DNA of 64,000 nt from Lysobacteraceae bacterium (GTDB taxonomy: Bacteria > Pseudomonadota > Gammaproteobacteria > Xanthomonadales > Xanthomonadaceae): positions 18,613 to 82,612 of the forward strand of contig JAMLIV010000014.1 of assembly GCA_023954075.1 (NCBI GenBank), written 5' to 3'. Under the pieces are notes generated by a model. The model did not search any database. It was not told where the DNA came from and worked only from the letters and a program-made list of their open reading frames with translations. How positions within the stretch are numbered: the first letter of the stretch is position 1; each line of letters starts with the position of its first letter. Below, piece after piece: positions 25,167-34,019 of this stretch. The position numbers and the translations under genes are program-made.

Positions 25167-26408
25167 GTGAACTCCGCACTCCCCACCGCCACCATGCGAC
25201 GCTGGCTCATCCCCGCTTCCGGCTCCCTGGCCGAGCAGGAGCTGCGCGCCGGGCGTTCGCCGTGGCTGGTGATGATCCATCTGGTCTGGTCGGTCTGGGT
25301 GTTCATGACGCCGCTGTTCTCAGGCGTCCCGTACGGCTTCACGCCCCTCTGGTTCATCCTGACGGCGATTTCCTATCCGCTGTTTCTGCTCCTGTATCTG
25401 ACTGCGATCTTCGCCGCGCCGCGCATCGCGTATGCGAGCGCGCTGGCGATGGTGGGGTTGTGCTTCGTGCTGCTGCCCTGGTATCCGTCCGGCCTGTCGT
25501 ACTTCGTCTTCGGCTGCGTGATGATGCAGCCGCGCCGCAGCGGCGGGTTGTACGGCTATCTGGCACTGCTGATCGCGCTCAACGTGGCGCTGGTGGCCTA
25601 TGCCTCGCACATCGGCTATGTGTGGCAGGCGATGGTGTGGATTCCGACGGTCACCGCGATCATCGGCGTGATCGTGATGGTCGAGCGCGTCAGCCACCAG
25701 CGCGATGCGGCACTGAAACTCTCGCACGAGGAAGTGCGTCGCCTCGCCGCCACGGCCGAGCGCGAGCGCATCGGGCGCGACCTGCACGATCTGCTCGGGC
25801 ATACGCTTTCGATGGTCGCCCTGAAATCCGATCTGGCGGCGCGGCTGGTGGAGCGCGATCCCGCCGCCGCCCGCGAGGAGATCACGCAGGTCGGCCACAT
25901 CGCGCGCGATGCGCTGACCCAGGTGCGCGGCGCGGTAAGCGGCATCCGCGCCGCCGGCATCGCCGCCGAACTGGCCTCGGCCAAGTTGCTGCTGGAAACC
26001 GACGGCACCGCCTTCGACTACCGGATCGACACCCGCGCTTCCGAGGTCACGCTGCCTTCCGAGGTGGAAAATACCCTGGCGATGGCGGTGCGCGAAGCCG
26101 CCACCAACATCCAGCGCCACGCGCGCGCAAGGCATGCCCGCATCGAGTTCCTGCTGGAAGCCGACCACGCCGTGCTGCGCATCGCCGACGACGGGCGCGG
26201 CGGAGTCATCACGCCGGGCAACGGGCTTGCCGGCATGCGTGAGCGGATCGGGGCGGTGAACGGCGAATTGCATATCGACAGCCGGCCGGGTGAGGGCACG
26301 AAGATCGAGGTGCGGGTGCCGCTGGGGCGGAAATCGGGAATGGGGAATAGGGAATCGCAAGAGCGAAGCGATCTTTTTCCCGCGTCGGCGACAGGGCGGA
26401 CATCATGA
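25167..26408 (+). CDS. Membrane sensor histidine kinase, DesK/NarX-like (HisKA_3)
   Basis: A 413-residue kinase with about five transmembrane segments between residues 33 and 175, no large periplasmic domain, then the HisKA_3 box RERIGRDLHDLLGH with phospho-acceptor His207. The ATPase domain shows REAATNIQRHARA (N-box), IADDGRGG and NGLAGMRERI. The architecture is that of DesK, which senses membrane state. The GTG start is supported by AAGG upstream; an ATG nine codons later is possible. The last 25 residues are encoded by a GGGAAT-rich repeat. The stop overlaps the regulator start. Confidence 0.85.
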   Translation: MNSALPTATMRRWLIPASGSLAEQELRAGRSPWLVMIHLVWSVWVFMTPLFSGVPYGFTPLWFILTAISYPLFLLLYLTAIFAAPRIAYASALAMVGLCFVLLPWYPSGLSYFVFGCVMMQPRRSGGLYGYLALLIALNVALVAYASHIGYVWQAMVWIPTVTAIIGVIVMVERVSHQRDAALKLSHEEVRRLAATAERERIGRDLHDLLGHTLSMVALKSDLAARLVERDPAAAREEITQVGHIARDALTQVRGAVSGIRAAGIAAELASAKLLLETDGTAFDYRIDTRASEVTLPSEVENTLAMAVREAATNIQRHARARHARIEFLLEADHAVLRIADDGRGGVITPGNGLAGMRERIGAVNGELHIDSRPGEGTKIEVRVPLGRKSGMGNRESQERSDLFPASATGRTS

Positions 26409-27007
26409 TCCGCATCCTGCTTGCCGAGGACCAGGCCATGGTGCGCGGCGCGCTGGCCGCGTTGCTGGGCATGGAACCGGATATCGAAGTGGTCGGCACC
26501 GCCGCCGATGGCGACGCCGCATGGAACGAACTGCGCCGGCTTTCGCCCGACATCCTCGTCACCGATATCGAGATGCCCGGTGCCAGCGGCCTGGAGCTGG
26601 CGCGCCGCGTGCAGCACCACGGGCTGCCGGTGAAGGTGGTCATCGTCACCACGTTCGCGCGCGCCGGCTTCCTGCGCCGCGCGCTGGATTCGGGCGTGGC
26701 CGGCTATCTGCTCAAGGATGCCCCGGCCGAACAGCTTGCCGACGCCTTGCGCACCGTACAGCGCGGTGGCCGCGCCATCGACCCGCAGCTCGCCCTGGAG
26801 GCCTGGACCGAATCGGACCCCCTGAGCGAACGCGAGCGCGAGGTGTTGCGCCTGGCCGGCGAGGGCCTGTCCTCCACTGAAATCGCCGCGCGCATGAACC
26901 TCTCCCAGGGCACCGTGCGCAACTATCTTTCCGAGTGCATTGGCAAGCTCGGCGTCGGCAACCGCATCGAGGCGTACCGGCTGGCGCGGCAAAAGGGCTG
27001 GCTGTAG
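26405..27007 (+). CDS. LuxR/NarL-family response regulator, DesR-like
   Basis: A 200-residue regulator. The receiver domain (1-120) has acidic residues near 8-9, phospho-acceptor D54 (LVTDIEMPGA) and the lysine in YLLKDAP. The linker is RAIDPQLALEAW; the C-terminal helix-turn-helix runs LSEREREVLRLAGEGLSSTEIA to TVRNYLSECIGKLGV. It is coupled by overlap to the kinase gene and presumably controls the ABC exporter upstream. Confidence 0.9.
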   Translation: MIRILLAEDQAMVRGALAALLGMEPDIEVVGTAADGDAAWNELRRLSPDILVTDIEMPGASGLELARRVQHHGLPVKVVIVTTFARAGFLRRALDSGVAGYLLKDAPAEQLADALRTVQRGGRAIDPQLALEAWTESDPLSEREREVLRLAGEGLSSTEIAARMNLSQGTVRNYLSECIGKLGVGNRIEAYRLARQKGWL

Positions 27008-27211
27008 CGGCTGCCGCGCAATCAGCGTGTCCCCGATGCGGCGCGTCCGGCGTGCTGGCGCAGGCAGCCAGGATCAGGGTGGCGCTGGCGGAAACGAGGC
27101 ATCGATCTCGGCGTATGGCGGGATCCCGTGAAGGAAGCTGCCCGCCAGGATGCACCCGACGCGGCCCCCGCAGCTGGATCGCGGTTTGCCGGTGTCGACC
27201 GGGCGTCGGTC

Positions 27212-28594
27212 TCATCCATAGCGCGCCTTGAGCATCGCCCAGGCCGAGCGCAGGGCCATGGCCTCGCCGCCGCGCGGGCGGCCGGGGCGGTCACCGTCGT
27301 TCCAGGCGTAGACGTCCAGATGCGCCCAGCGCTGGCCGTCGGGGATGAACTTTTCCAGGTACAGCGCCGCGGTCACCGCACCGGCCATGCGCGAGCCGGC
27401 GTTGGCGATATCGGCGACGTGGCTCTTGAGGTAGCGCAGGTAGGGCCGCCACAGCGGCATCCGCCAGACCGGATCGTGCTGCGCATCACCCGCCTCGATC
27501 CACTGCGCGGCGATGCCGTCATCGTTGGAAAACAGCACCGGGAGATCCGGGCCGAGCGCGATGCGGGCAGCGCCGGTAAGGGTGGCGAAATCGAGGATGA
27601 GGTCGGGCGCGGATTCCGCGGCGAGGGCCAGCGCATCGCACAGGATCATGCGGCCTTCCGCATCGGTATTGTCAATCTCGACGCTGATGCCCTTGCGCGT
27701 GGCGACCACTTCGCCGGGGCGGTAGGCCTCCGGGCCTACCGCGTTTTCCACCGCCGGCACCAGCAGTGTGAGCCGCACCGGAAGCTGGCGATCCATGATC
27801 AGGCCGGCCAGCGCGATGGCGTGCGCGCCGCCGCCCATGTCCTTCTTCATGTTGCGCATGCCGTCGGAAGGCTTGAGATCGAGGCCGCCGGTGTCGAAGC
27901 ACACGCCCTTGCCGACGATGGCAAGCGCCGGATGCTCGCGGTCGCCCCAGGTCAGTTCGATCAGGCGCGGGGCGCGGTGGCTGGCGCGGCCCACGGCGTG
28001 GATGGCGGGAAAGTTTTCCCGCAGGAGGTCGTCACCTGCGACCACGCGCAGCGCGGCGCTGTGGCGTTCGCCCAGTGCGCGCACCTCGCCCTCCAGTTCC
28101 AGGGGGCCCATGTCCTGGGTGGGCGTGTTCACCAGGTCGCGCACGCGGGCGCTGGCTTCCAGCAGCGCCGCCGCTTCGGCCAGCGGCGCGGCGTGTGCGA
28201 GCACCAGAACGGCCGGTGCGCGCGGCGGCTTCAGGTAGCGCGAATAGCGGTAGGCACCGAGGCCCCACCCGAGCAGCGCATCGGCCGGCGCGATGGGTTC
28301 ACCCAGCGTGGGATGGAGGCGATAGCGCCCTTCGGGCAGCGCGTGGGGCAGCGCCGAAAGCGCGCGCGGGTCGCGCGCGTCCTCGATGCCGACGAGCACC
28401 AGTACGATGCGGCCCGCGTCGCCCGGCAGCAGCAGCCAGGTATCGGGTTTGGCGGCAAAGCCGTTGGCTTTGGCCCAGGCGCGCGCGTCCGGATCGAGCG
28501 CGGCGAGGGTTTCGTCCAGCGTGGCCTTGCGCACGGCGATGACCGGGGTCGCGGCCGAGGGATCGGCCAGTTCGATGCAGGCGGGAAGCTTCAT
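27212..28594 (-). CDS. Leucyl aminopeptidase family (M17) protein
   Basis: A 460-residue cytosolic metallopeptidase. The catalytic C-terminal domain shows VGKGVCFDTGGLDLKPS with the metal and catalytic Lys, MKKDMGGGAHAIA, and NTDAEGRMILCDAL, the M17 signature. It removes N-terminal residues in peptide turnover. It is shorter than E. coli PepA and nearer in layout to PepB-like members. It heads a probable two-gene arrangement with the HAD gene 12 bp upstream on the same strand. Confidence 0.88.
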   Translation of the reverse strand: MKLPACIELADPSAATPVIAVRKATLDETLAALDPDARAWAKANGFAAKPDTWLLLPGDAGRIVLVLVGIEDARDPRALSALPHALPEGRYRLHPTLGEPIAPADALLGWGLGAYRYSRYLKPPRAPAVLVLAHAAPLAEAAALLEASARVRDLVNTPTQDMGPLELEGEVRALGERHSAALRVVAGDDLLRENFPAIHAVGRASHRAPRLIELTWGDREHPALAIVGKGVCFDTGGLDLKPSDGMRNMKKDMGGGAHAIALAGLIMDRQLPVRLTLLVPAVENAVGPEAYRPGEVVATRKGISVEIDNTDAEGRMILCDALALAAESAPDLILDFATLTGAARIALGPDLPVLFSNDDGIAAQWIEAGDAQHDPVWRMPLWRPYLRYLKSHVADIANAGSRMAGAVTAALYLEKFIPDGQRWAHLDVYAWNDGDRPGRPRGGEAMALRSAWAMLKARYG

Positions 28595-28606
28595 GCGGTT
28601 TCTCGG

Positions 28607-29302
28607 TCAGGGGGTGGGCTCGCGCTCCAGCCGCAGGGCCAGTTCGTCGAGGTCGCGGACGATGAAGTCGGGATCGATGGGATGGGGCGGCCAGGCCTGC
28701 GCTTCGCGGTTGATCCAGGCGCTGCGCAGCCCGGCGCGGTGCGCGCCGAGCACGTCCAGCTCCGGGTCGTCGCCCACGTGCAGCACCTCGCCGGGCGCGA
28801 GGCCGAGGTGCCGGCAGGCGCTCAGGAAGATGCTGGCGTGCGGCTTGGCCACGCCATGCTCGCGCGCGCCGATCTGGAACACGAAGTGCTGGTGGATGCC
28901 GATGCGCGCAAGATCCGCCGTGCCGTTGGTGAGCGCGGCGATCGGAAAGCGCGCCGCGAGGCGCTCGAGCGCGGCCAGCACGCCCGGATAAAGATCGACC
29001 GTATTGCGCTGTTCGGTGAAGATTTCCAGCGCCGCTTCCGCAAGCGCCACGTCCTCGCCGCTGGACTGGAGCGCGGACTCCAGGGTGAGCCGGCGCTGGG
29101 CGATGAAGTCATGGCCGATCCCGGGCCGTTCGCTCACCAGCACGTCGCGCAGGGCGCGCATCGCCGCCACCGGGAAACGCTGCGCGGTGCGCGGCGCGCG
29201 TTCGCTGAGCCAGTCGTGCAGCACGCGTTCGGCCCGGTCGATCGTCGGCCAGATCGGCCAGAGCGTGTCGTCGAGATCCAGGGTGATGGCGCGGATGGTC
29301 AC
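28607..29302 (-). CDS. HAD-superfamily hydrolase (YjjG-like)
   Basis: A 231-residue phosphatase with HAD motif I DLDDTLWP (nucleophile Asp9, second Asp11), motif II LTNGTADL, and motif III/IV KPHASIF plus HVGDDPELDVLGA. Subfamily IA, with a helical cap. The GTG start fits the conserved N-terminus. Likely a nucleotide or small phosphate hydrolase; substrate not predictable. Confidence 0.82.
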   Translation of the reverse strand: MTIRAITLDLDDTLWPIWPTIDRAERVLHDWLSERAPRTAQRFPVAAMRALRDVLVSERPGIGHDFIAQRRLTLESALQSSGEDVALAEAALEIFTEQRNTVDLYPGVLAALERLAARFPIAALTNGTADLARIGIHQHFVFQIGAREHGVAKPHASIFLSACRHLGLAPGEVLHVGDDPELDVLGAHRAGLRSAWINREAQAWPPHPIDPDFIVRDLDELALRLEREPTP

Positions 29303-29380
29303 GAAGGCGGGTTTGCGGGGCGGCGTGGCGGGGCAGCGCGCAATGATAGTACCTGCGCTGTCCCGGCCCGAGCCGGCCGG

Positions 29381-30754
29381 CTACTCCATCACCGCCAGGT
29401 AAGCACGATTGCCCCGCACCAGGGTGAGGAGAAGCTGGGTGTCGCTGGTGCCGAGGCTGCGCTCGAGCGCGTCCAGGTCGGCCACGTCGCGACGGTTCAC
29501 TGCGGTGATCAGGTCGCCGCTGCGCAGGCCATTGCGCTCGGCCCGGCTTCCGGTTTCCACCTCGCTGACCAGTACGCCCGCCACGCCCTGCCGGCGCAGC
29601 CGTTCGGGCACGGAGCCCAGGCGTGCTCCGGTCAGGCGCGGGTCCGCGCGCGCACCGTCGAGGTCGGTACGTCGCGCGGCAAGGCGTGCCCTGAGTTTGA
29701 GCGGCTTGCCATCGCGCTGCACGGTGAGCGTGACCGGCTCGCCGACCGGCAGCAGGCCCTCCAGGTTGGACAGCTCTTCCTGCCGCTGCACCGGCTTGCC
29801 GTTGACCTCGGTGATCGCGTCGCCGACGCGCATGCCGGCCTGTGCGGCGGCCGAGCCGGGCTGGATCTGGGTCACGATCACGCCCTGGATTTGCGCCAGG
29901 TCGAGCGCGCGCCGGATTTCCGGGGTGAGGTCCTGGGTCTCGACGCCCAGCGTACCGCGCAGCACCTCGCCGGTCTCCAGCAGCTGGCGCATCACGTCGA
30001 GCGCCAGATCCGAGGGGATCGCGAAGCCGATGCCGATGTTGCCGGCGGCGCTACCGCCGGGGTTGAAGATCGCGGTGTTGATGCCGATGAGCTCGCCGCG
30101 CAGGTTGACCAGCGCGCCGCCGGAGTTGCCGGGGTTGATGCTGGCATCGGTCTGGATGAAGTTCTGGTAGCCGAGCCCGGGAAGCCCGTGCCGCCCCAGC
30201 GCCGAGACGATGCCCGAGGTCACGGTCTGCCCGAGGCCGAAAGGATTGCCGACAGCCACCACGAAGTCGCCTACGCGCAGCGGCTCCGAGCGCGCCACCG
30301 GCACCGCCACCAGGTCCTTCGCCTCGACCCGGATCACGCCCACATCGGTGTCCTCGTCCGAACCCACGATCTCGGCGGTCAGGGTGCGCCCATCGGCCAG
30401 CGACACCTGCACGTCGTCGGCACCGGCGATGACGTGGTTGTTGGTGAGGATCAGCCCGCGCGCGGCATCGACGATGACGCCCGACCCCAGCGACTGCTTG
30501 ACGCGCTCCTGCGGTCCGTTCGGCAGGCCGAACAGGTGGCGGAAGAACGGATCGTCGGCATAGGGGCTGCGCACCCGCACCACGGTCTTGCTGTGGATGT
30601 TGACCACGGCCGGAGTGACGCCTTCCAGCATGGGCGCAAGCGAGGGCAGCGGGGTGCCCGACACCTCGACGGGAAGCGCCGCGCGCGCACTGCCGAGGGC
30701 GAGCGCGAGCAGCGCGGTTGTGACAACAAGGCACCGGATTGCGCGGGGTGACAT
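29381..30754 (-). CDS. DegP/HtrA-family periplasmic serine protease
   Basis: A 457-residue protease for damaged envelope proteins. A signal peptide spans residues 1-25 (cleavage after ARA), the trypsin-like domain holds H107 (NNHVIAG), D137 (DEDTDVGVI) and S211 (NPGNSGG), and two PDZ domains follow (about 265-345 and 370-450). The start MSPRAIRC gives a proper signal peptide; the longer reading adds 82 unrelated residues. Loop and PDZ layout suits DegQ/DegS-type as well as DegP. Confidence 0.9.
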   Translation of the reverse strand: MSPRAIRCLVVTTALLALALGSARAALPVEVSGTPLPSLAPMLEGVTPAVVNIHSKTVVRVRSPYADDPFFRHLFGLPNGPQERVKQSLGSGVIVDAARGLILTNNHVIAGADDVQVSLADGRTLTAEIVGSDEDTDVGVIRVEAKDLVAVPVARSEPLRVGDFVVAVGNPFGLGQTVTSGIVSALGRHGLPGLGYQNFIQTDASINPGNSGGALVNLRGELIGINTAIFNPGGSAAGNIGIGFAIPSDLALDVMRQLLETGEVLRGTLGVETQDLTPEIRRALDLAQIQGVIVTQIQPGSAAAQAGMRVGDAITEVNGKPVQRQEELSNLEGLLPVGEPVTLTVQRDGKPLKLRARLAARRTDLDGARADPRLTGARLGSVPERLRRQGVAGVLVSEVETGSRAERNGLRSGDLITAVNRRDVADLDALERSLGTSDTQLLLTLVRGNRAYLAVME

Positions 30755-30931
30755 GGAGACTCCACGAAGGAAAATGCCCGGGTTCGACCGGCGGTGGGCC
30801 CGGATGTTCCCGTGCGGGACGAGCGATATCACGCGACGTGCAACGCATGATCGCATCGAAGGCTTGCACAAAGCCAAAATCCGGCGCAGATTCCGCTGCG
30901 GAACCCAACGCCCACACGAGGAGGGCATGTG

Positions 30932-31603
30932 ATGAGCAGTGGCAACGGTGTGACGGAAGCAATCTCCAGTGCCGCAGAAGCGGTCTCTGAAAAGGTGCAA
31001 GAGCTCGCAGCGGACGCCAGGGCCGCCACGACCAGTGCAGTGGAGGCCGTGAAAGAGAAGGCCGCCAGCGCGCGCACTGCGATCGAGAAGACGGCCACCT
31101 CGGCGGGCAATTCGATCAAGCAGGCCGGGGCGGCGGCAAAGAAAAAGGTGGCCGCGGTCAAGAAGGCGACCGACAAGAAGGTGGCTGCGGTCAAGAAGGA
31201 CGTGGAGAGAAAAGCGGCAAGCGCCAAAAAGGCTGTGATCAGGAACGCCGCTGCGGCGAAGAAAACGGTGACGAAAAAGGCCGCATCGGCGAAGAAGACG
31301 ACTGACAAGAAGCTTGCCGCGGTGAAGAAAGCCGTGACCAAGGCACCGGCCAAGAAAGCCGCGTCCAAGAAGGCGGCTCCGGCCAAGGTCGCCGCAAAGA
31401 AGGTCCCGGCAAAGAAGGTCGTGACCAAGAAGGCCCCGGCGAAGAAGGTCGCTGTGAAGAAGGTCGCTGCGAAGCAGCCCGCCGTAAAGAAGGCCGCGCC
31501 CGGGAAGGCGATGGCGAAGAAGGCCGCGCCGGTCAAGGCGGCTGCGAAAAAGGCACCGGTCAAAAAGGCTCCGGCGAAGAAGGCCGCTGCAGGGAAGAAG
31601 TAA
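30932..31603 (+). CDS. Lysine/alanine-rich histone H1-like protein
   Basis: A 223-residue, extremely basic protein. Residues 1-65 are acidic to neutral, helical and phasin-like (AISSAAEAVSEKVQELAADA); from about residue 70 on it consists of Ala-Lys-Lys repeats such as KKAAPAK and KKVAAVKK, like the C-terminal tail of eukaryotic H1 and bacterial AlgP/BphP proteins. It probably binds DNA non-specifically and tunes chromatin or regulation. ATG chosen after AGGAGG; a GTG one codon earlier is possible. Repeats make the length prone to change. Confidence 0.82.
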   Translation: MSSGNGVTEAISSAAEAVSEKVQELAADARAATTSAVEAVKEKAASARTAIEKTATSAGNSIKQAGAAAKKKVAAVKKATDKKVAAVKKDVERKAASAKKAVIRNAAAAKKTVTKKAASAKKTTDKKLAAVKKAVTKAPAKKAASKKAAPAKVAAKKVPAKKVVTKKAPAKKVAVKKVAAKQPAVKKAAPGKAMAKKAAPVKAAAKKAPVKKAPAKKAAAGKK

Positions 31604-31642
31604 GCGCCCGACGCCGGTTTCCGCCGCGCGCGGAAGCCGGCG

Positions 31643-32419
31643 TCAGCGCACGGCGCGCAAGGCGCGGAAGAAAGCCCACAGCCCCGCCAGCATCACCCCT
31701 GCCGACAGCAAGGCGATCAGCACTCCCCAGAACCAGTGCGGCCCGCCCAGCAGCGCCGACAGCTGGCCCGTGTCGGACGCCAGCTCGCCGGCACCGGTAT
31801 GCGCGATGCGTGAAAACAGCGTATCCAATCGCGACAAGGTGGACAGGCACAGCTGCACCGCCACCAGGCAGACCAGCGCCTGCGCCCACGCCGCCGGGGC
31901 GCGCCACGCCATCGCCCCGGCCAGCAGGGCGCACGACCCCACCCAGAACGCGCCGAACGGGTTTCGCACCCACAGCACCAGTGCTGCCAGCAGGAACATC
32001 GCGATCAGCCCCAGCGCGACGCGCGATGCGTGCGCCCGGCGCGCGCAGACGAACAGGCCCAGCGCGGCGATAGGTGGACCGAGCGGCCCGCCTGCGGCAA
32101 TGATCGCGCGCTGCAGCGCGCCGCCCGAACTGCGCGTGAGCGCGACGCCCGAGCCATCGGCATAGAGCCCGAGTGCGTCGAACCGCCCGCCCGAGATCAG
32201 CGCGGCGACGCCATGGCCGAGCTCGTGCGCCAGGGCCGAGATCAACACCTGTGGCCATGCCAGCCAGGCCAGCACGGGAACGGCGGCGGGAAGCCAGGCG
32301 AGCAGCAGCGAGAACCCGGCCGCCCAGGCCAGCGCGCGGCGCGCCGAGAGCGCCTTCCCGGGTGCGGAATCATCGGAACCAGGCCCGAGTGCGGCGGGTT
32401 GGCCCGATTCATGCTTCAT
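31643..32419 (-). CDS. M50-like membrane metallopeptidase
   Basis: A 258-residue polytopic membrane protein with about seven hydrophobic segments. The zinc motif HELGH is at residues 65-69 in the first membrane region, followed by GPLGPPIAALG and a later helix, like the M50B/PF13398 family of putative intramembrane peptidases. The start MKHESGQ was preferred over a TTG 39 bp upstream. Target unknown. The gene is convergent with the histone-like gene. Confidence 0.75.
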   Translation of the reverse strand: MKHESGQPAALGPGSDDSAPGKALSARRALAWAAGFSLLLAWLPAAVPVLAWLAWPQVLISALAHELGHGVAALISGGRFDALGLYADGSGVALTRSSGGALQRAIIAAGGPLGPPIAALGLFVCARRAHASRVALGLIAMFLLAALVLWVRNPFGAFWVGSCALLAGAMAWRAPAAWAQALVCLVAVQLCLSTLSRLDTLFSRIAHTGAGELASDTGQLSALLGGPHWFWGVLIALLSAGVMLAGLWAFFRALRAVR

Positions 32420-32457
32420 GTGTTCGTGCCCCCACTGGCTCGATCCAGGTGACCGCA

Positions 32458-32598
32458 ATGATCTTCCCCGTATTCATCGAAAAGCTCGCCCTTCCCCTGC
32501 TGGACTGGGCGACCGCCATTGCCCAGGCCCTTGGCCACGTCGCGCAGGGTACACTGTGCGCCGATCCGGCCCCGAACCGCGCGGCAGACGCGGACTGA
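32458..32598 (+). CDS. Possible 46-codon ORF, hydrophobic N-terminus
   Basis: ATG to TGA encoding MIFPVFIEKLALPLLDWATA and a polar tail ending RAADAD. It follows the divergent M50-like gene and precedes the HAD gene. GC pattern is not decisive and no family is recognised; it may be only leader sequence. Confidence 0.25.
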   Translation: MIFPVFIEKLALPLLDWATAIAQALGHVAQGTLCADPAPNRAADAD

Positions 32599-32678
32599 TC
32601 CTGCCGCACGAGGGCAACTGACGCCCTGCGTCACCTCCAGGCCCGGACCGTCCCTCAGCGTCCCAGGCCCCGTTTCCG

Positions 32679-33479
32679 ATGATCCCCACGATTCCGGTGC
32701 CCGCATCGGTGCCGTCCAAGCCCGGGCAGCGCTCGCCTGCGCGCCCCATCACCCTCGTGGGCTTCGACGCCGACGACACCCTCTGGCACAGCGAAATCCA
32801 CTTTCGCGCCGCGCACGCCGAGTTCGAGCGCATCCTCTCGCCCTACCTCGATCTGGCCGACAGCGCCCTGCACGATCGCCTGCTGGCCACCGAAAAGGCC
32901 AACATCCTGCTGTTCGGCTACGGGGCCAAGGGCATGACGCTGTCGATGCTCGAGACGGCCGTGGCGATGACCGATGCGCGCATCGGTGCCGCGGATCTGG
33001 CGCGCATCCTGGACCTGGGCAAAGAGGTGCTCAGGCATCCGGTGGAGCTCCTGCCCGATATCCGCAGCGCGGTGGAATCCGTGGCGGCCGTGCATGACAT
33101 CGTCCTCATCACCAAGGGCGACCTGTTCCACCAGGAGGCCAAGATCGCGGCCTCGGGCCTGACCGACCTGTTCACCCGCATCGAGATCGTTTCGGAAAAG
33201 GATCCGGCGTCCTACGCCCGGGTGATTGCCGAGTGCGGCGGCGCGCCGCACGAGTTCGCCATGGTCGGCAACTCGCTGCGTTCGGACATCGCGCCGGTGC
33301 TGGCCCTGGGCGGCTGGGGCGTACACATGCCCTATCCGGTGACCTGGGCACTGGAAATGGTGCACGACGTGGCCGACGACGATCCGCGCGTGCAGCGCAT
33401 CGACGGCCCGGCGCAAATTCCGCTCGCGATCGCGCGGCTCGAAGCCCTCGCTTCCTCGGCGCGGTTCAGCGCGGGTTGA
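32679..33479 (+). CDS. HAD-superfamily hydrolase
   Basis: A 266-residue phosphatase. A 25-residue Pro-rich extension precedes motif I (GFDADDTLWHSE with two Asp), motif II is VLITKGDLFHQ, and motifs III/IV SEKDPASYA and MVGNSLRSDI. Layout resembles uncharacterised HAD proteins of proteobacteria that use LVGFDADDTLWHSE. Single gene, own promoter presumed. Confidence 0.8.
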   Translation: MIPTIPVPASVPSKPGQRSPARPITLVGFDADDTLWHSEIHFRAAHAEFERILSPYLDLADSALHDRLLATEKANILLFGYGAKGMTLSMLETAVAMTDARIGAADLARILDLGKEVLRHPVELLPDIRSAVESVAAVHDIVLITKGDLFHQEAKIAASGLTDLFTRIEIVSEKDPASYARVIAECGGAPHEFAMVGNSLRSDIAPVLALGGWGVHMPYPVTWALEMVHDVADDDPRVQRIDGPAQIPLAIARLEALASSARFSAG

Positions 33480-33569
33480 CGCTCGGGCCGTCCGGTTGCG
33501 GCCTGATTCACCTGCACTCGCCGATGCTCTAGATGCGCCCATCATCGGCGCGACCATGGAGGACTTGCG

Positions 33570-33947
33570 ATGCGAACCCTTTCCCTTCTGGCCGGTGCCG
33601 CGCTTGCGTTGGGGCTGAGCTTCGGCGCACCGGCGCAGGCCCACGGCAGCGATGCGCGCATCTGGGTATCGATCGGCGATGTGACCTTCAGCGCCGGACG
33701 GCCCTACCACCGCCAGCATCACTATCCGCTGCACAAGGTCCGCGGCAAACACGGCCCGCGCTACTACTACACCCCGGTGCCGGGCTATGCCTACTACCCG
33801 CCGCGCCCCGGATTCGGCCACTACCCGCCGCCGCATCTCCATGCTTATCCGGCGCAGGGCTATCGGGGGCCTGCGTATTACGACTATCCACCGCCCCCGC
33901 CGCCGCGCCCGGGGTATTCCCGGCATCGTCCGGGCTACTACCGCTGA
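33570..33947 (+). CDS. Secreted Pro/Tyr/His-rich protein
   Basis: A 125-residue protein with signal peptide (1-24, cleavage after AQA). A short middle part (DARIWVSIGDVTFSAGRPYH) is followed by a low-complexity tail of Tyr, Pro, Gly and His, for example PGYAYYPP and YYDYPPPPPP. Similar small secreted proteins are widespread in xanthomonads and of unknown role; surface or metal binding by His is conceivable. Confidence 0.65.
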   Translation: MRTLSLLAGAALALGLSFGAPAQAHGSDARIWVSIGDVTFSAGRPYHRQHHYPLHKVRGKHGPRYYYTPVPGYAYYPPRPGFGHYPPPHLHAYPAQGYRGPAYYDYPPPPPPRPGYSRHRPGYYR

Positions 33948-34019
33948 GGTTTCCGCAACGGTGGTCGCCTGCGGGCCGCGCCGGTGCGCGGCCCGCTTCG
34001 TTTCCGCCGCTGCGCGCGG

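Noticed and set aside
23269..25280. Two long minus-strand frames over the ABC-2 exporter genes
   Set aside because: Antisense to genes with full ATPase and permease motifs; Gln/His-rich translations typical of shadows.
27022..27211. Lipoprotein-like LILAACAS on the minus strand
   Set aside because: There is no start codon or ribosome site at a sensible distance, and the frame runs into the response-regulator gene; probably chance or a dead remnant.
27128..30751. 1,207-codon open frame on the plus strand
   Set aside because: It lies antisense to three well-supported genes (M17 peptidase, HAD, DegP-like) and its His/Arg/Gly-rich translation has no domain; a high-GC artefact.
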